A stretch of 63,083 nucleotides of DNA from Rickettsiales bacterium (GTDB lineage Bacteria; Pseudomonadota; Alphaproteobacteria; Rickettsiales; JABSSG01), in the NCBI GenBank assembly GCA_013214525.1, contig JABSSG010000002.1, positions 1-63,083 on the forward strand, in the 5' to 3' direction. This document shows, in pieces, positions 33,219-42,000 of this stretch. The notes below the pieces were generated by a model, which did no database searches, was not told the DNA's origin, and saw nothing but the letters and a program-made list of their open reading frames with translations. How positions within the stretch are numbered: the first letter of the stretch is position 1; each line of letters starts with the position of its first letter. The position numbers and the translations under genes were made by a program.

Positions 33219-33444
33219 TTATAATTTAGGCTTTATTGGTGACAATTTAATCAGAACGCACGTCTTTGAAACGGTGAAGAAATATAGATTTGCAATTAAC
33301 TTAAGTGATTTCAACAAAAACCTCATTGACCCTATTAAACTAACATTTGATTTCAAAATTTACGGCAAAACTATTGCTGAAATTATAGAAAGTGAAGCTC
33401 TGTGCCAGATTGATAAATCCAACACAAACCGCATAGGATATTTT
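33211..33444 (+). pseudogene. Eco47II-family restriction endonuclease, truncated by an IS fragment
   Basis: From GTG at 33211 (GGAAG upstream) the frame reads FIGDNLIRTHVFETVKKYRF, LSDFNKNLIDPIKLTFDFKI and IAEIIESEALCQIDKSNTNR, then IGYF. This matches, from my knowledge of the family, the N-terminal region of Eco47II-type (GGWCC) restriction endonucleases. After IGYF (33444) homology stops abruptly, because the next bases belong to an antisense transposase fragment. The 78 residues lack the catalytic C-terminal part. The matching m5C methyltransferase remnant is 3 kb away at 36466. Confidence 0.7.
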
Positions 33445-33670
33445 CTTCCATGCTGTAATACAGAATTGATTGATATTAAACTCCTTTGATAATTGAGCTA
33501 TTGTTTTACCTCCTTTGATTGCAACAATTACTACTTGGGTTTTAAATTTACTGCTGTGTTGTCTTCTTTTTACTCTCATAATTCTTTCTGACTATTAAGT
33601 AATAAGTTATATTTCTTTGCTGATTTATACCTTATCTTTTCAGAAAAAACTGTCTTAATTTATGGAGGCA
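33442..33670 (-). mobile_element. IS3-type insertion sequence fragment (orfA N-terminus)
   Basis: From ATG at 33579 the minus strand encodes MRVKRRQHSSKFKTQVVIVA, then IKGGKTIAQLSKEFNINQFC and ITAWKK, the helix-turn-helix start of an IS3-family OrfA. The homology ends at about residue 46, where the frame runs into the restriction endonuclease fragment. Upstream, TGCCTCCATAAATTAAGACA (minus strand, ending near 33670) resembles an IS3-group terminal repeat. Only one IS end and the orfA start remain; orfB is missing. The right boundary is approximate. Confidence 0.6.
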
Positions 33671-33770
33671 TTATCGTTACGATGATCTGTATTTGTTTGT
33701 TCTTCAGGCATTGTTACTTAAGATCATTTTTTATAGCAATATATCATACAGATATTTTTATAAAATAAAA

Positions 33771-34565
33771 TTAAAGATTAGTGTCACTTACTAGTATTTT
33801 TTTTGCAATACTGGCTACAAGACGTCTAGAAGCTAACCTAGCAATAAAAGCTAGAAATTTATTACGGAAGCCTACTATAGTCGAAAAGTTCCCTGCAAAC
33901 ATAGCCTCTACAATCACAACAGCTACTTTTCTAACATCTGATCTATGTTTTGTATTAAACCAATCAACCTTAATGTTTTTCCTATCAATATTAGAAAAAA
34001 ATTCTGTATTCGTGGGACCAGGCGATATACAGCTGACTGTTACCCCAAATTCCTCTAGCTCCTTAGCAAGAGCTTCTGAAAAATTAAGAACAAAAGATTT
34101 AGAAGCACCGTAAGCTGCAAAAAAAGGAGTTGGTTGATAAGCTGCTGTTGATGCAATGTTTAATATATTGCCTGTCTTCCTAGCTTTCATATGTTGACCA
34201 TAGAGAAGACACAACTCAGAAACTGATATAATATTTAATTGAAGCATCTCTTTCAAGGCATCCTGATTAAGTGTTACATGTTCACCATAAAGCCCTGAAC
34301 CTGCGTTATTAATAAGGTAATCAATCTTTATACCCTTATCTTCTGTAAAATCGAAAATGCGTTTTGCTGCATTATGCTCGCTCAAATCAATAGGAAAAAC
34401 ATATGATTTTATCCCATACTTTCTTTGTAATGCATTACTAATAGTATTAAGCCCCTGAGCGTTCCTGCTCACAAGAACTAAATTGCACTTCTTTGATGCA
34501 AGTATGGATGCAATCTCAAATCCAATACCTTTGCTAGCACCAGTAATAAGAGCCAATTTGTTCAT
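33771..34565 (-). CDS. Short-chain dehydrogenase/reductase
   Basis: This SDR of about 264 residues is taken from ATG at 34565 (MNKLALITGASKGIG). An upstream extension to a TTG at 34607 is possible but lacks support. Cofactor motif TGASKGIG, NNAGSG, catalytic Ser in LNIASTAAYQ and YGASKSF (Tyr-x-x-x-Lys) are all present, followed by SCISPGPTNTEFF. It is the DltE/YqjQ-like classical type acting on an unknown substrate. It sits among degraded genes but is itself intact. Confidence 0.88.
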   Translation of the reverse strand: MNKLALITGASKGIGFEIASILASKKCNLVLVSRNAQGLNTISNALQRKYGIKSYVFPIDLSEHNAAKRIFDFTEDKGIKIDYLINNAGSGLYGEHVTLNQDALKEMLQLNIISVSELCLLYGQHMKARKTGNILNIASTAAYQPTPFFAAYGASKSFVLNFSEALAKELEEFGVTVSCISPGPTNTEFFSNIDRKNIKVDWFNTKHRSDVRKVAVVIVEAMFAGNFSTIVGFRNKFLAFIARLASRRLVASIAKKILVSDTNL

Positions 34566-34591
34566 ACCATCGTTTTTTTTAAATTTTAAAC

Positions 34592-34810
34592 TTACTCTAA
34601 AAAACAAACTTCATCTGTGCTATTCTGCACTTCCCCCAAAAATGGAAAATAATCCGCAACTAAACAGATATCAATATTGTTTTCTTCTACATTATCTTTC
34701 TCAATTATAAAATTATATGCACCGAAAATAATTGGATCAATTTGTTCGCTATAATAATACCCTGCTAGATATCCAGCTCCAAGTCCAAAACTGCCCCCTA
34801 AATTGTAATA
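34592..34810 (-). pseudogene. Fragment of a glycine-rich membrane-type protein
   Basis: A 72-codon minus-strand frame without a start follows, in the same frame, the TAA that ends the HicB-like gene. It begins YYNLGGSFGLGAGYLAGYYY (a glycine-zipper-like hydrophobic segment), continues with acidic residues, and ends TDEVCFLE. The pattern recalls the multi-pass proteins at 35437 and 51114. It could be the tail of a deleted gene; whether readthrough of the TAA occurs is unknown. Confidence 0.35.
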
Positions 34811-35170
34811 TTACTTTGGTCTTGACTCCTGAATATCAATAAACTTATTTAATGCATTTTTTACCACGTTGTTTAACGTATCTTCGTGATCTAATGCATA
34901 CAGGCTTATTTTCTGATGCAAATCTGAACCAATCCTAACGTTAAAACTTCCCTTGAATGGTTTATCAGGTTCTTTCTGTGCATTTTTGCAATCAGTTATA
35001 TAATCATCTACAGCTTCATGAAGTGCGGCTATCAAAGATTCTGCATCTCTTGCTTCGTAATTTACTAAATCTCTTATAAATTCTACTTTTCCATAGAATG
35101 TTTTTGCTTCTTCATCAAAGCTTATAGAGCCATAATATCCTTTATATTTTAAAGTGTTATTTTTTTTCAT
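34811..35170 (-). CDS. hicB: HicB-like antitoxin
   Basis: This 119-residue protein has the HicB layout. An N-terminal partial RNase H-like fold (YKGYYGSISFDEEAKTFYGK, VEFIRDLVNYEARDAESLIA, LHEAVDDYITDC) is followed by a C-terminal ribbon-helix-helix (FNVRIGSDLHQKISLYALDH, NVVKNALNKFI). HicB neutralises HicA mRNA interferases and represses its own promoter. No recognisable HicA is adjacent. Instead the start codon overlaps (ATGA) the stop of an upstream frame that may be the remains of a partner. It may be an orphan antitoxin or regulator. Confidence 0.8.
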   Translation of the reverse strand: MKKNNTLKYKGYYGSISFDEEAKTFYGKVEFIRDLVNYEARDAESLIAALHEAVDDYITDCKNAQKEPDKPFKGSFNVRIGSDLHQKISLYALDHEDTLNNVVKNALNKFIDIQESRPK

Positions 35171-35421
35171 AATAGTTTTGCCTCTTTTAGTTTTTGTAGT
35201 ATTTCTTTAATCGCATAAGCCTTCAATATGTTAGCAGGATGAGGTTTAATGATATTATCATAGTATGGCTTTTTATGTATAGCAACTAAATTTAGTGGCC
35301 CATAGAGATTTAATGCATATTGTCCGCACAAAAATATATAAGATTTATAGCAAATAATTAATGCTGTGTAGGATTGAAAAGTATTTACAAAAGCTCTTGC
35401 ACCAATATAATGGAATATTAA
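35167..35421 (-). pseudogene. Open frame overlapping the hicB start, possible broken partner gene
   Basis: A minus-strand frame without a start codon runs into the hicB start with a TGA that overlaps ATG as ATGA. Its last part, YDNIIKPHPANILKAYAIKE followed by ILQKLKEAKLL, is protein-like; the earlier part is less convincing. The ATGA overlap is the usual sign of a coupled upstream gene. HicA toxins end with a His-Pro and a helix, which this tail loosely recalls, but I cannot assign it. The same DNA carries the promoter of the 35437 gene on the plus strand. Confidence 0.3.
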
Positions 35422-35436
35422 TTTAGAGAGGAATTC

Positions 35437-36015
35437 ATGGGTTATACTTGGAAAGACTATCTTGTGCCAAACTTTTCAACAAAACAAAATCTTGTGACGC
35501 ATGCGGTTTTTGTAGGAGTAAGTACAATGTTGCCAACTGCAGTAAAATGTGCTTATAAAAACATTAATTGTGTTGCTACATTAACTGGTATTGGAGGCAT
35601 AGCAACAAGCACTTTCTTATTTGCACATCACTTTAAAGATCAACACACCAAGCTAGGTATGGTGGTTGCGTCATCGTTTTATGGTTTAGGGTGTTTTGGT
35701 GTTTATAAAATGGTTTATATGGGCTTGGACTATATTGCAAAAGAATTTGGATGGAATGTTGATGAAAATTCTAATTGGGTTACAAGTGCGGTTTTAACTG
35801 TAGGTGTAACAGCTATAGTTCCTCAACCACTACAGCAACTCGCTATTAACAAGATAGGTTATTTTGCTTCTATCATAGCGGAGCAATTGTTGCTACAAGA
35901 CATAGAGTCTGATAACCGGTATAATGAAGACCTTGACATGAGCGATATTAAAGAAGAGGATATTGTAGGAAGCTTACAAACGCCTTCAGAGATCGATGGT
36001 AACTTTCACGAGTAA
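35437..36015 (+). CDS. Multi-pass membrane protein of unknown function
   Basis: This 192-residue protein has a good ribosome-binding site (GAGAGG, 6 nt before ATG). About four hydrophobic segments are seen (NLVTHAVFVGVSTMLPTAV, VATLTGIGGIATSTFLFAH, LGMVVASSFYGLGCFGVYKM, WVTSAVLTVGVTAIVP). An acidic soluble tail follows from about residue 158 (DIESDNRYNEDLDMSDIKEE). It resembles in style the 335-residue protein at 51114: hydrophobic glycine-rich helices, then an acidic C-terminus. No family is recognised. A host-directed membrane protein is possible, but nothing shows export. Confidence 0.55.
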   Translation: MGYTWKDYLVPNFSTKQNLVTHAVFVGVSTMLPTAVKCAYKNINCVATLTGIGGIATSTFLFAHHFKDQHTKLGMVVASSFYGLGCFGVYKMVYMGLDYIAKEFGWNVDENSNWVTSAVLTVGVTAIVPQPLQQLAINKIGYFASIIAEQLLLQDIESDNRYNEDLDMSDIKEEDIVGSLQTPSEIDGNFHE

Positions 36016-36205
36016 AGTGAGGTCAGGTTATGGTATGCCCTAATCTGATACTTTTAACATCACAGAAAAGTTTAATCATCAGCAATATCTAAACACAATT
36101 AATTACTCTAACAACTATTACTTATTCACAAAAATTGTGTATATCTCTGTTGATGAACGCACACATCACTACAAAATATTGCCCCTGAACTGAGTGGTAA
36201 ATCTT

Positions 36206-36337
36206 TTACCACCCTACCCCACTTTTGCGTATTCTTGCAGGAGCCCTTTCAAATGCTTCTATGCTAATTGCTCCACCGCAAAGGTACGACCACGCCCCAA
36301 AACTATTTCTATATAATTTTTCCTCCTGAAGCTTCAT
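36206..36337 (-). CDS. Possible small protein or gene remnant, unknown
   Basis: A 43-codon minus-strand frame from ATG at 36337 (AGGAA about 6 nt upstream) reads MKLQEEKLYRNSFGAWSYLC, then GGAISIEAFERAPARIRKSG and VGW. The frame is open further up to a GTG at 36370 (VFLYVSCVGSY). Its base composition is richer in G and C than its surroundings, which suggests foreign or once-coding DNA. Its stop lies in the perfect hairpin GTGGTAAATCTTTTACCAC (36194-36212). The rest of 36016-36465 shows nothing I can identify. Confidence 0.3.
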   Translation of the reverse strand: MKLQEEKLYRNSFGAWSYLCGGAISIEAFERAPARIRKSGVGW

Positions 36338-36465
36338 ATAGCTTCCTACACAACTTACATACAAAAACACTTACAATCTTTGATTCTGGATTGCCCTGTT
36401 TATATTTATACAAATCATTAAAGTTTCTTTAGTAACTACTGTTTCTCTCTGCACCGCTAAAACAC

Positions 36466-37063
36466 AACAGACCAAACTGGGACATCATCAATGAGGGTGC
36501 ATCCAAGATTAATTTTGTATCCTATAGAACTCAAGTGGGTTTCCTTGTCAGGCATTCTCATATGCGAGCAATAAAATGGGCTTTGAAGATACTAGAGGGA
36601 CATTGTTCTTTGAATTTGGAAGAGCCTTAAAAGAATGCTCTCCTAAAGTATTTATTGCTGAAAACGTCAAAGGACTAGCATCACATGATAAAGGCAAAAC
36701 CTTAAAAACAATCAAGGAGGTTATTGGCGTGACTTACCAGACGAATTACAACGTGAGTACATGAAAGGTAGCTACTTTCTTGGTGGTGGAAAAACAGGCA
36801 TGGCAAGAAGGCTATCATGGAAAGAACCAAGCCTAACACTTACATGTGCACCAGCTCAAAAACAAACGGAGCGTTGTCATCCTGATGAAAACCGCCCTTT
36901 AACCGTTCGAGAATACGCACGCATACAAACCTTTACAGACGATTGGAAATTTAAAGGCTCTCTTAACAATCAATACAAACAAATAGGTAATGCTGTTCCT
37001 GTAAATCTTGCTTATGCACTAGGGCGTAGCTTGGTTAGATTGATGAATGAAATACATAAATAG
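36466..37063 (+). pseudogene. C5-cytosine DNA methyltransferase (M.Eco47II-like), degraded
   Basis: Pieces of one m5C methyltransferase lie in shifting frames. PNWDIINEGASKINFVSYRT (from 36472) is in one frame. GFPCQAFSYASNKMGFEDTR with the catalytic Pro-Cys is in another, then LFFEFGRALKECSPKVFIAE and ENVKG. After a second break near 36720 comes YWRDLPDELQREYMKGSYFL, followed by the C-terminal SLTLTCAPAQKQTERCHPDE and GNAVPVNLAYALGRSLVRLM. The short gap at the second break means the target-recognition region is deleted. At least two frame breaks and one deletion make it non-functional. It is the expected partner of the Eco47II-like fragment at 33211. Confidence 0.8.
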
Positions 37064-37072
37064 ATTTGATTT

Positions 37073-38677
37073 TTAAGAACAGCTGGGTTCAAAAAACTTA
37101 TTATATTTCTCTTTAAAATCTTTATATTTTCCGTGAAAATTTATAAATCCCTTGTCGTATAAAAATATAATTCTATCAGCAATTTTAATGAAATTTCTAT
37201 CATGGCTTACAAAAATCACTGTTCCAAGAAATTTCTGTAATGCATTCGCAAGAGCATCTCTGCTTTCCAAATCTAAATGGTTTGTGGGTTCATCTAAAAT
37301 CATTATATTTGGTTTTTTCAACATGATTTTTGCAAATAATAATCTAGTTGCCTCACCACCACTTAATATAGATACTGATTTTAACGCATCATCTTGTTTA
37401 AATAACATTTTACCCAATGCACTTCTGATCTTTTCGTATATAGAAATACTAGTAATATTCATCAACCAATCTACAGTGTTTGCATTGCCTTTTATTAAAT
37501 CATGATGATCTTGTGCAAAATATTCATATTTTATATTATTTCCCCATCTAACACTACCAGCTGTAGGCTCAATAATGCCTAAAATTGTTTTTAACAATGT
37601 GGATTTTCCTATACCATTTTGCCCTAAGATAGCAATTTTTTCTCCTCTATCTATCTTGCAAGATAAATTTTGAAACAATTTCTTTTCTCCAAATGATTTA
37701 GAAAGATTTTTTATTTCCAGTACCTCACGTCCAGAACTTCGTTCTTGCTCGAATAAAAAATAAGGTGCTATCCTAGAGGTTTTTTTAATTTCAGGCATTT
37801 CTATCTTCTGTATCTGTTTTTCACGCGATAAAGCCTGTCTGGAACGTGTAGAAGCCCTAAACTTTTCTATAAATGCTACATCTTTTGCTATTCTTTTCTC
37901 GATTGATTCCCTTTGATGTAGCTTTTGTTCCGCAGATAATTCTTTTGCCTTAACAAATCTATCATAATTAAATGGGTATAAAGTAATAGTTTGATAATCT
38001 ATATCCAAAATATTATTACATATTGAATTAAGAAAGTCGTGATCATGAGATATTAATATCAAAACTCCTTTATACTTCTTAACTAAGAAATTTTCTAACC
38101 ATTGTATAGAAAGAATATCAAGATGATTGGTTGGTTCATCCAATAATAATAAGTCAGGATTACCAAATAAACATTGAGCAAGCAACACCCTAATTTTGTA
38201 TCCCCCTGATAACTTCCTTAGTGGTTCTTGAAAATATTTTTTATCAATAGCTAAACCACTTAAAATTGTTTCTGCAACTGATTCAGCATCATAACCATCA
38301 TTTTCAGCAATGATTGTTTCTAGCTCAGCAATTCTAATCCCTTCCTCATCTGTAATATCGCTTTTAGTAAATAAAACCTCTTGTTCCTTTCTGGCATCCC
38401 ATAATTTCTTATTACCTTGTAGCACTACATCAATAATTCTTGTGTCCTCATATTTAAACTGATCTTGCTTTAAACTTCCAACACGTAATCCTTTAGGAAA
38501 GATAATTTCCCCTGAATTCGTTTCTTCCTCACCTAACATTAATTTAATTAATGTAGATTTTCCTGCACCGTTTGCCCCAATTAAACCATATTTATTTTTT
38601 GGCTTTAAAGTAAGATTAACGTTATCAAATAACTTTTTACCAGCATAACCTATGCTTAAATTTTGAAATGTGATCAT
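37073..38677 (-). CDS. ABC-F family ATPase
   Basis: This 534-residue soluble protein has two ABC ATPase domains in tandem and no membrane domain. Walker A sites are GLIGANGAGKST and AILGQNGIGKST. Signatures are LSGGYKIRVLLAQ and LSGGEATRLLFAK, and each Walker B has DEPTNHLD. A charged linker of about 80 residues (KAKELSAEQKLHQRESIEKR) between the domains is the P-site-tRNA-interaction motif of ABC-F translation factors. The closest group is YbiT/YkpA-like. It acts on ribosomes, not in transport. The gene converges on the methyltransferase remnant. Confidence 0.9.
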   Translation of the reverse strand: MITFQNLSIGYAGKKLFDNVNLTLKPKNKYGLIGANGAGKSTLIKLMLGEEETNSGEIIFPKGLRVGSLKQDQFKYEDTRIIDVVLQGNKKLWDARKEQEVLFTKSDITDEEGIRIAELETIIAENDGYDAESVAETILSGLAIDKKYFQEPLRKLSGGYKIRVLLAQCLFGNPDLLLLDEPTNHLDILSIQWLENFLVKKYKGVLILISHDHDFLNSICNNILDIDYQTITLYPFNYDRFVKAKELSAEQKLHQRESIEKRIAKDVAFIEKFRASTRSRQALSREKQIQKIEMPEIKKTSRIAPYFLFEQERSSGREVLEIKNLSKSFGEKKLFQNLSCKIDRGEKIAILGQNGIGKSTLLKTILGIIEPTAGSVRWGNNIKYEYFAQDHHDLIKGNANTVDWLMNITSISIYEKIRSALGKMLFKQDDALKSVSILSGGEATRLLFAKIMLKKPNIMILDEPTNHLDLESRDALANALQKFLGTVIFVSHDRNFIKIADRIIFLYDKGFINFHGKYKDFKEKYNKFFEPSCS

Positions 38678-38725
38678 ATAAATGCTTTTGTCTTTTGCTT
38701 AGTCCTTCTGGACAACCACTTAGTA

Positions 38726-39157
38726 TTAAACCTTCTTAATAGCGTCAACAGCTAACTTATCCACTCTTAAATTATATAAATCTTCAGCATGTGCTTTTAC
38801 CCAATGCCAAGATATTTCATGTTTATTTGCAACTTCATCTAATTCCTTCCACAAATCTATGTTTTTAACTTGTTTTTTATTAGAAGATTTCCAATTGTTC
38901 TTTTTCCAATTAAAAATCCACTCAGTAATTCCATTCTTTAAATACTTACTATCTGTGTATAATTCAACATTATATTGCCCTTTTAGTGACTCAAGAGACT
39001 TTATTGCAGCAGTTAGCTCCATTCTGTTATTAGTTGTATTCTTCTCACTGCCTATAATCTCCTTTTCCGTTTCTCCATTTATCATTATTGCAGCCCAACC
39101 ACCAGGACCAGGATTGCCAGAACACGCACCATCGGTATAGATAACTATTTTTTTCAT
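38726..39157 (-). CDS. rnhA: Ribonuclease HI
   Basis: This 143-residue enzyme removes RNA from RNA-DNA hybrids. The four catalytic acidic residues are in YTDGACSGNPGPGGW (Asp), NRMELTAAI (Glu), LYTDSKYLK (Asp) and LRVDKLAVDAI (Asp). The handle region WIFNWKKNNWKSSNKK and the histidine in HWVKAHAEDLYN are present. The length is normal. It lies between trpS and the ABC-F gene, all on the minus strand. Confidence 0.95.
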   Translation of the reverse strand: MKKIVIYTDGACSGNPGPGGWAAIMINGETEKEIIGSEKNTTNNRMELTAAIKSLESLKGQYNVELYTDSKYLKNGITEWIFNWKKNNWKSSNKKQVKNIDLWKELDEVANKHEISWHWVKAHAEDLYNLRVDKLAVDAIKKV

Positions 39158-39190
39158 ATTTTTAAAATTTTTTAATCCATAACTAGATTT

Positions 39191-40186
39191 TCAAACAAAA
39201 CCTACTAGTTTTTTCACTTCTTTTAAAGTTTCTTGAGCAATTGGTTTTACTACATCATAACTTTTAGTTAAAACCTCTTTAATATAATCTCTATTATTTA
39301 AGAGATCTTTTATTTTTTTACCTATTGGTTCTATTTCAGAAACAACTAATTCTAATAAATCTTTCTTAAAGACACTACAATTACTATTTGCATATTGGTC
39401 AACTATTTTTTCAACTGACATATTTGACAAACTAGCATAAATAGTAATTAAATTACTGATTTCAGGGCGATTTTCTCTATCAAAAGAAATACCTTCTATA
39501 GCATCTGTTTTAGCTTTTCGAATTTTTCGTCCTATATCATCAGAAGAGTCTGTAAGATTAATTCTTGAATAGTCAGATTCATCTGACTTACTCATTTTTT
39601 TCTTACCATCTCTTAAACTCATTATCCTACCTACTTCTTTTAAAACAATAGCCTCTGGCAATTTAAAAAAATCTACCTTCACCCTCCTATTAAATGCTAT
39701 TGCAATGTCTCTAGTAAGCTCTAAATGCTGAGCTTGATCTTCTCCAACTGGAACATAGTCAGTTTGGTATATTAATATATCTGAAGCTTGCAATACTGGG
39801 TAGCTATAAAGACCTAAAGAAGCATTTCCTTCCTTATATTTAATGGATTTCTCTTTAAACTGTGTCATTCTGTTTAACCACCCTAAAGGGGTATGGCACC
39901 CTAAAATCCATGAAAGCTCTGTGTGTTCCGAAACTTTTGATTGTACAAACACGTTACAAATATCAGGGGTAAGACCACTTGCTAAAAGTATCGCCGTAAT
40001 TTTTATTGTCTCTTCATAAAGATCTGATGAGTTATTAAAATTTGTTATTGCATGTAAATCTGCAATAAATAAAAACGCTTCACTTCTTTTTTTTTCTAGT
40101 AAATCAACATAGTTTTTTATGAAACCAAGATAATTACCAAGATGCACACTACCAGTAGGTTGAATTCCAGATAGAACTCTACTCAT
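39191..40186 (-). CDS. trpS: Tryptophanyl-tRNA synthetase
   Basis: This class I synthetase of 331 residues has IQPTGSVHLGNYLG as its HIGH motif and GKKKMSKSDES as KMSKS. The tryptophan pocket region YPVLQASDILIYQTDYVPVGEDQAQHLELTRDIA is conserved. The start ATG overlaps the upstream CinA-like gene (ATGA), so translation is coupled. Standard length and no anomalies. Confidence 0.96.
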   Translation of the reverse strand: MSRVLSGIQPTGSVHLGNYLGFIKNYVDLLEKKRSEAFLFIADLHAITNFNNSSDLYEETIKITAILLASGLTPDICNVFVQSKVSEHTELSWILGCHTPLGWLNRMTQFKEKSIKYKEGNASLGLYSYPVLQASDILIYQTDYVPVGEDQAQHLELTRDIAIAFNRRVKVDFFKLPEAIVLKEVGRIMSLRDGKKKMSKSDESDYSRINLTDSSDDIGRKIRKAKTDAIEGISFDRENRPEISNLITIYASLSNMSVEKIVDQYANSNCSVFKKDLLELVVSEIEPIGKKIKDLLNNRDYIKEVLTKSYDVVKPIAQETLKEVKKLVGFV

Positions 40187-40962
40187 ACTTTTACACCTTC
40201 TTCAAAAAATTCTATTTTATTCTTTTTAAGACTTTTTTCTAATTCTTTTGATGCATCTGCTAATTTGCCTTCTTTTTTACCCCTTATAACAAGATGAGTA
40301 CACCATTTACCTTTATACTTAAATGGATAACTTCCTATTTCTAAATCTTTATGCTTTTTTTGCAACTGCTCTAATAAGATAGATATCTTACTTTCTCCTG
40401 CTACTGCTCGTATTGATTTTGATATAAACTTACTCGAAGTTTTCAAGTATATTTTTGCATAGTTAAACATAGCAGACATGACTTCAGGCACTCCTGCAAG
40501 TGCAAAAATATTTTTTATTTTAAAACCTGGTGCACCGCTAACATCATTTAACAATAAAGTAGCTCCTTCAGGAAGATACGACATTCTAAATGCAGTTTCG
40601 TCCAATGCTTTATTTGCTTCATGATAATGTTCCTTTATCATCGAAACAGCATTTTCATCTCTGTATAACTCAAGTTTTAATGCTTTTGCAATGCTCTCAG
40701 TAGTTATATCATCATGCGTAGGTCCTAATCCTCCCGTTGTAAATACATATGTATATTTCTTACGCAACTCATTTAATGCACGCATTATCGATATTTTTTT
40801 ATCAGACACAACTCTTACTTCTAGTAATGCTATTCCTAAATTAGACAGCTCCTTAGCTAAAAAGTTCAAATTAGAGTCCTGTGTTCTTCCAGACAATATT
40901 TCATTCCCAACAATAAGAATTGCTGCTGTATAGTTTTTATCTTCTTTATCAGATGAAGTCAT
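40183..40962 (-). CDS. CinA/MoaB-like molybdopterin-binding-domain protein
   Basis: This 259-residue protein has the MoCF_biosynth domain of competence/damage-inducible protein A: AAILIVGNEILSGRTQDSN, VFTTGGLGPTHDDITTESIAKAL and LNDVSGAPGFKIKNIFALAGVPEVM. The C-terminal nicotinamide-nucleotide deamidase domain of full-length CinA is missing, as usual in Alphaproteobacteria. It may act on nucleotide damage products or be a relic of cofactor metabolism. It is coupled to trpS by a 4-nt overlap. The activity is uncertain but the fold is clear. Confidence 0.88.
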   Translation of the reverse strand: MTSSDKEDKNYTAAILIVGNEILSGRTQDSNLNFLAKELSNLGIALLEVRVVSDKKISIMRALNELRKKYTYVFTTGGLGPTHDDITTESIAKALKLELYRDENAVSMIKEHYHEANKALDETAFRMSYLPEGATLLLNDVSGAPGFKIKNIFALAGVPEVMSAMFNYAKIYLKTSSKFISKSIRAVAGESKISILLEQLQKKHKDLEIGSYPFKYKGKWCTHLVIRGKKEGKLADASKELEKSLKKNKIEFFEEGVKV

Positions 40963-40989
40963 TATTAATTTACAGTTAGATTTGATTTA

Positions 40990-41138
40990 TATACTAATCA
41001 TACCTGAATACGCCGATTTTTAAACTTGAAAATAAAACCACTACCTTCATCTAAAAACACCTTAAATATTACCAATATTTTTAAATTTTTAAGTTTTGTA
41101 TTATTTAAAATCTCGACTTTTCAAGTACGATTAGTATA
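40990..41138. repeat. Family A palindromic repeat, full copy (A5)
   Basis: TATACTAATCATACCTGAAT on the left and TTTTCAAGTACGATTAGTATA on the right bound 149 bp. The inner part, AAAAACACCTTAAATATTAC, is the complement of the equivalent A1 segment, so this copy is inverted relative to A1. It lies between the divergent CinA-like and map genes. Confidence 0.82.
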
Positions 41139-41213
41139 GTATTCTAATTAACCAAATTTATAAACACAAAATTTTTTACTTAGTTATTTTTCTAATCCAT
41201 TATTAGGGTTTCT

Positions 41214-41993
41214 ATGACTGTTACTATACATACACCAGAAGAATTTAAAAAAATGCATAAAGCAGGAAAATTAGCTGCACAAGTCCTTGATTATATTACT
41301 GACTTCGTAAAACCAAATGTCACAACAAATTATTTAAATGACTTATGTCATACTATGATAATTGAAAATGGAGCAATTCCAGCTCCTCTTAACTATAAAG
41401 GATATCCAAAATCAATCTGTACATCAGTTAATCATGTTGTATGTCATGGTATTCCAAATAATGAAAAATTAAAAAACGGTGATATCTTAAATATCGATGT
41501 GACTGTGATAGTTGATGGGTATCATGGTGATACTAGCAGAATGTATTGGGTAGGCGATCCTTCTATAAAGGCAAAAAGATTGATTGATATAACATATGAA
41601 GCTTTTACACAAGGTATCAATCAAGTAAAATCAGGGGCTACTCTTGGTGACATAGGATTTGCAATACAGAGCTTTGTAGAAGAAAATCATTATTCAATAG
41701 TACGTGATTATTGTGGACATGGTATTGGTAAAACTTTCCATACAGAACCAAATGTTTTACATTATGGTGAAAAAGGTAAAGGCCTTGTTTTACAAGAGGG
41801 TATGTTTTTTACCATAGAACCCATGGTAAATGCAGGAAAATTTGAAACAAAATTAAGTCCTCATGATAAATGGACAGTTACAACCAAAGATCGCTCTCTT
41901 TCTGCACAATTTGAACATACTCTAGGAGTAACAAAAAATGGCTACGAAATCTTTACATTATCACCTAAAGGATATACAAAACCACCTTATTAA
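41214..41993 (+). CDS. map: Type I methionine aminopeptidase
   Basis: This 259-residue metalloenzyme removes the N-terminal Met. The metal ligands are Asp in LNIDVTVIVDGYHGD (both Asp), His in DYCGHGIGKTFHTEPNV, Glu in FTIEPMVN and Glu in SAQFEHTLGVT. CHGIPN supplies the pocket His. It starts at ATG 41214 with a weak upstream site and is followed 7 nt later by radC, probably in the same transcript. The typical bacterial length. Confidence 0.96.
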   Translation: MTVTIHTPEEFKKMHKAGKLAAQVLDYITDFVKPNVTTNYLNDLCHTMIIENGAIPAPLNYKGYPKSICTSVNHVVCHGIPNNEKLKNGDILNIDVTVIVDGYHGDTSRMYWVGDPSIKAKRLIDITYEAFTQGINQVKSGATLGDIGFAIQSFVEENHYSIVRDYCGHGIGKTFHTEPNVLHYGEKGKGLVLQEGMFFTIEPMVNAGKFETKLSPHDKWTVTTKDRSLSAQFEHTLGVTKNGYEIFTLSPKGYTKPPY

Positions 41994-42000
41994 ATAAAAC

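Noticed and set aside
36016..36465. Non-coding RNA in the gap before the methyltransferase remnant
   Set aside because: Apart from one 19-nt hairpin and a small frame I see no conserved RNA structure or known motif.
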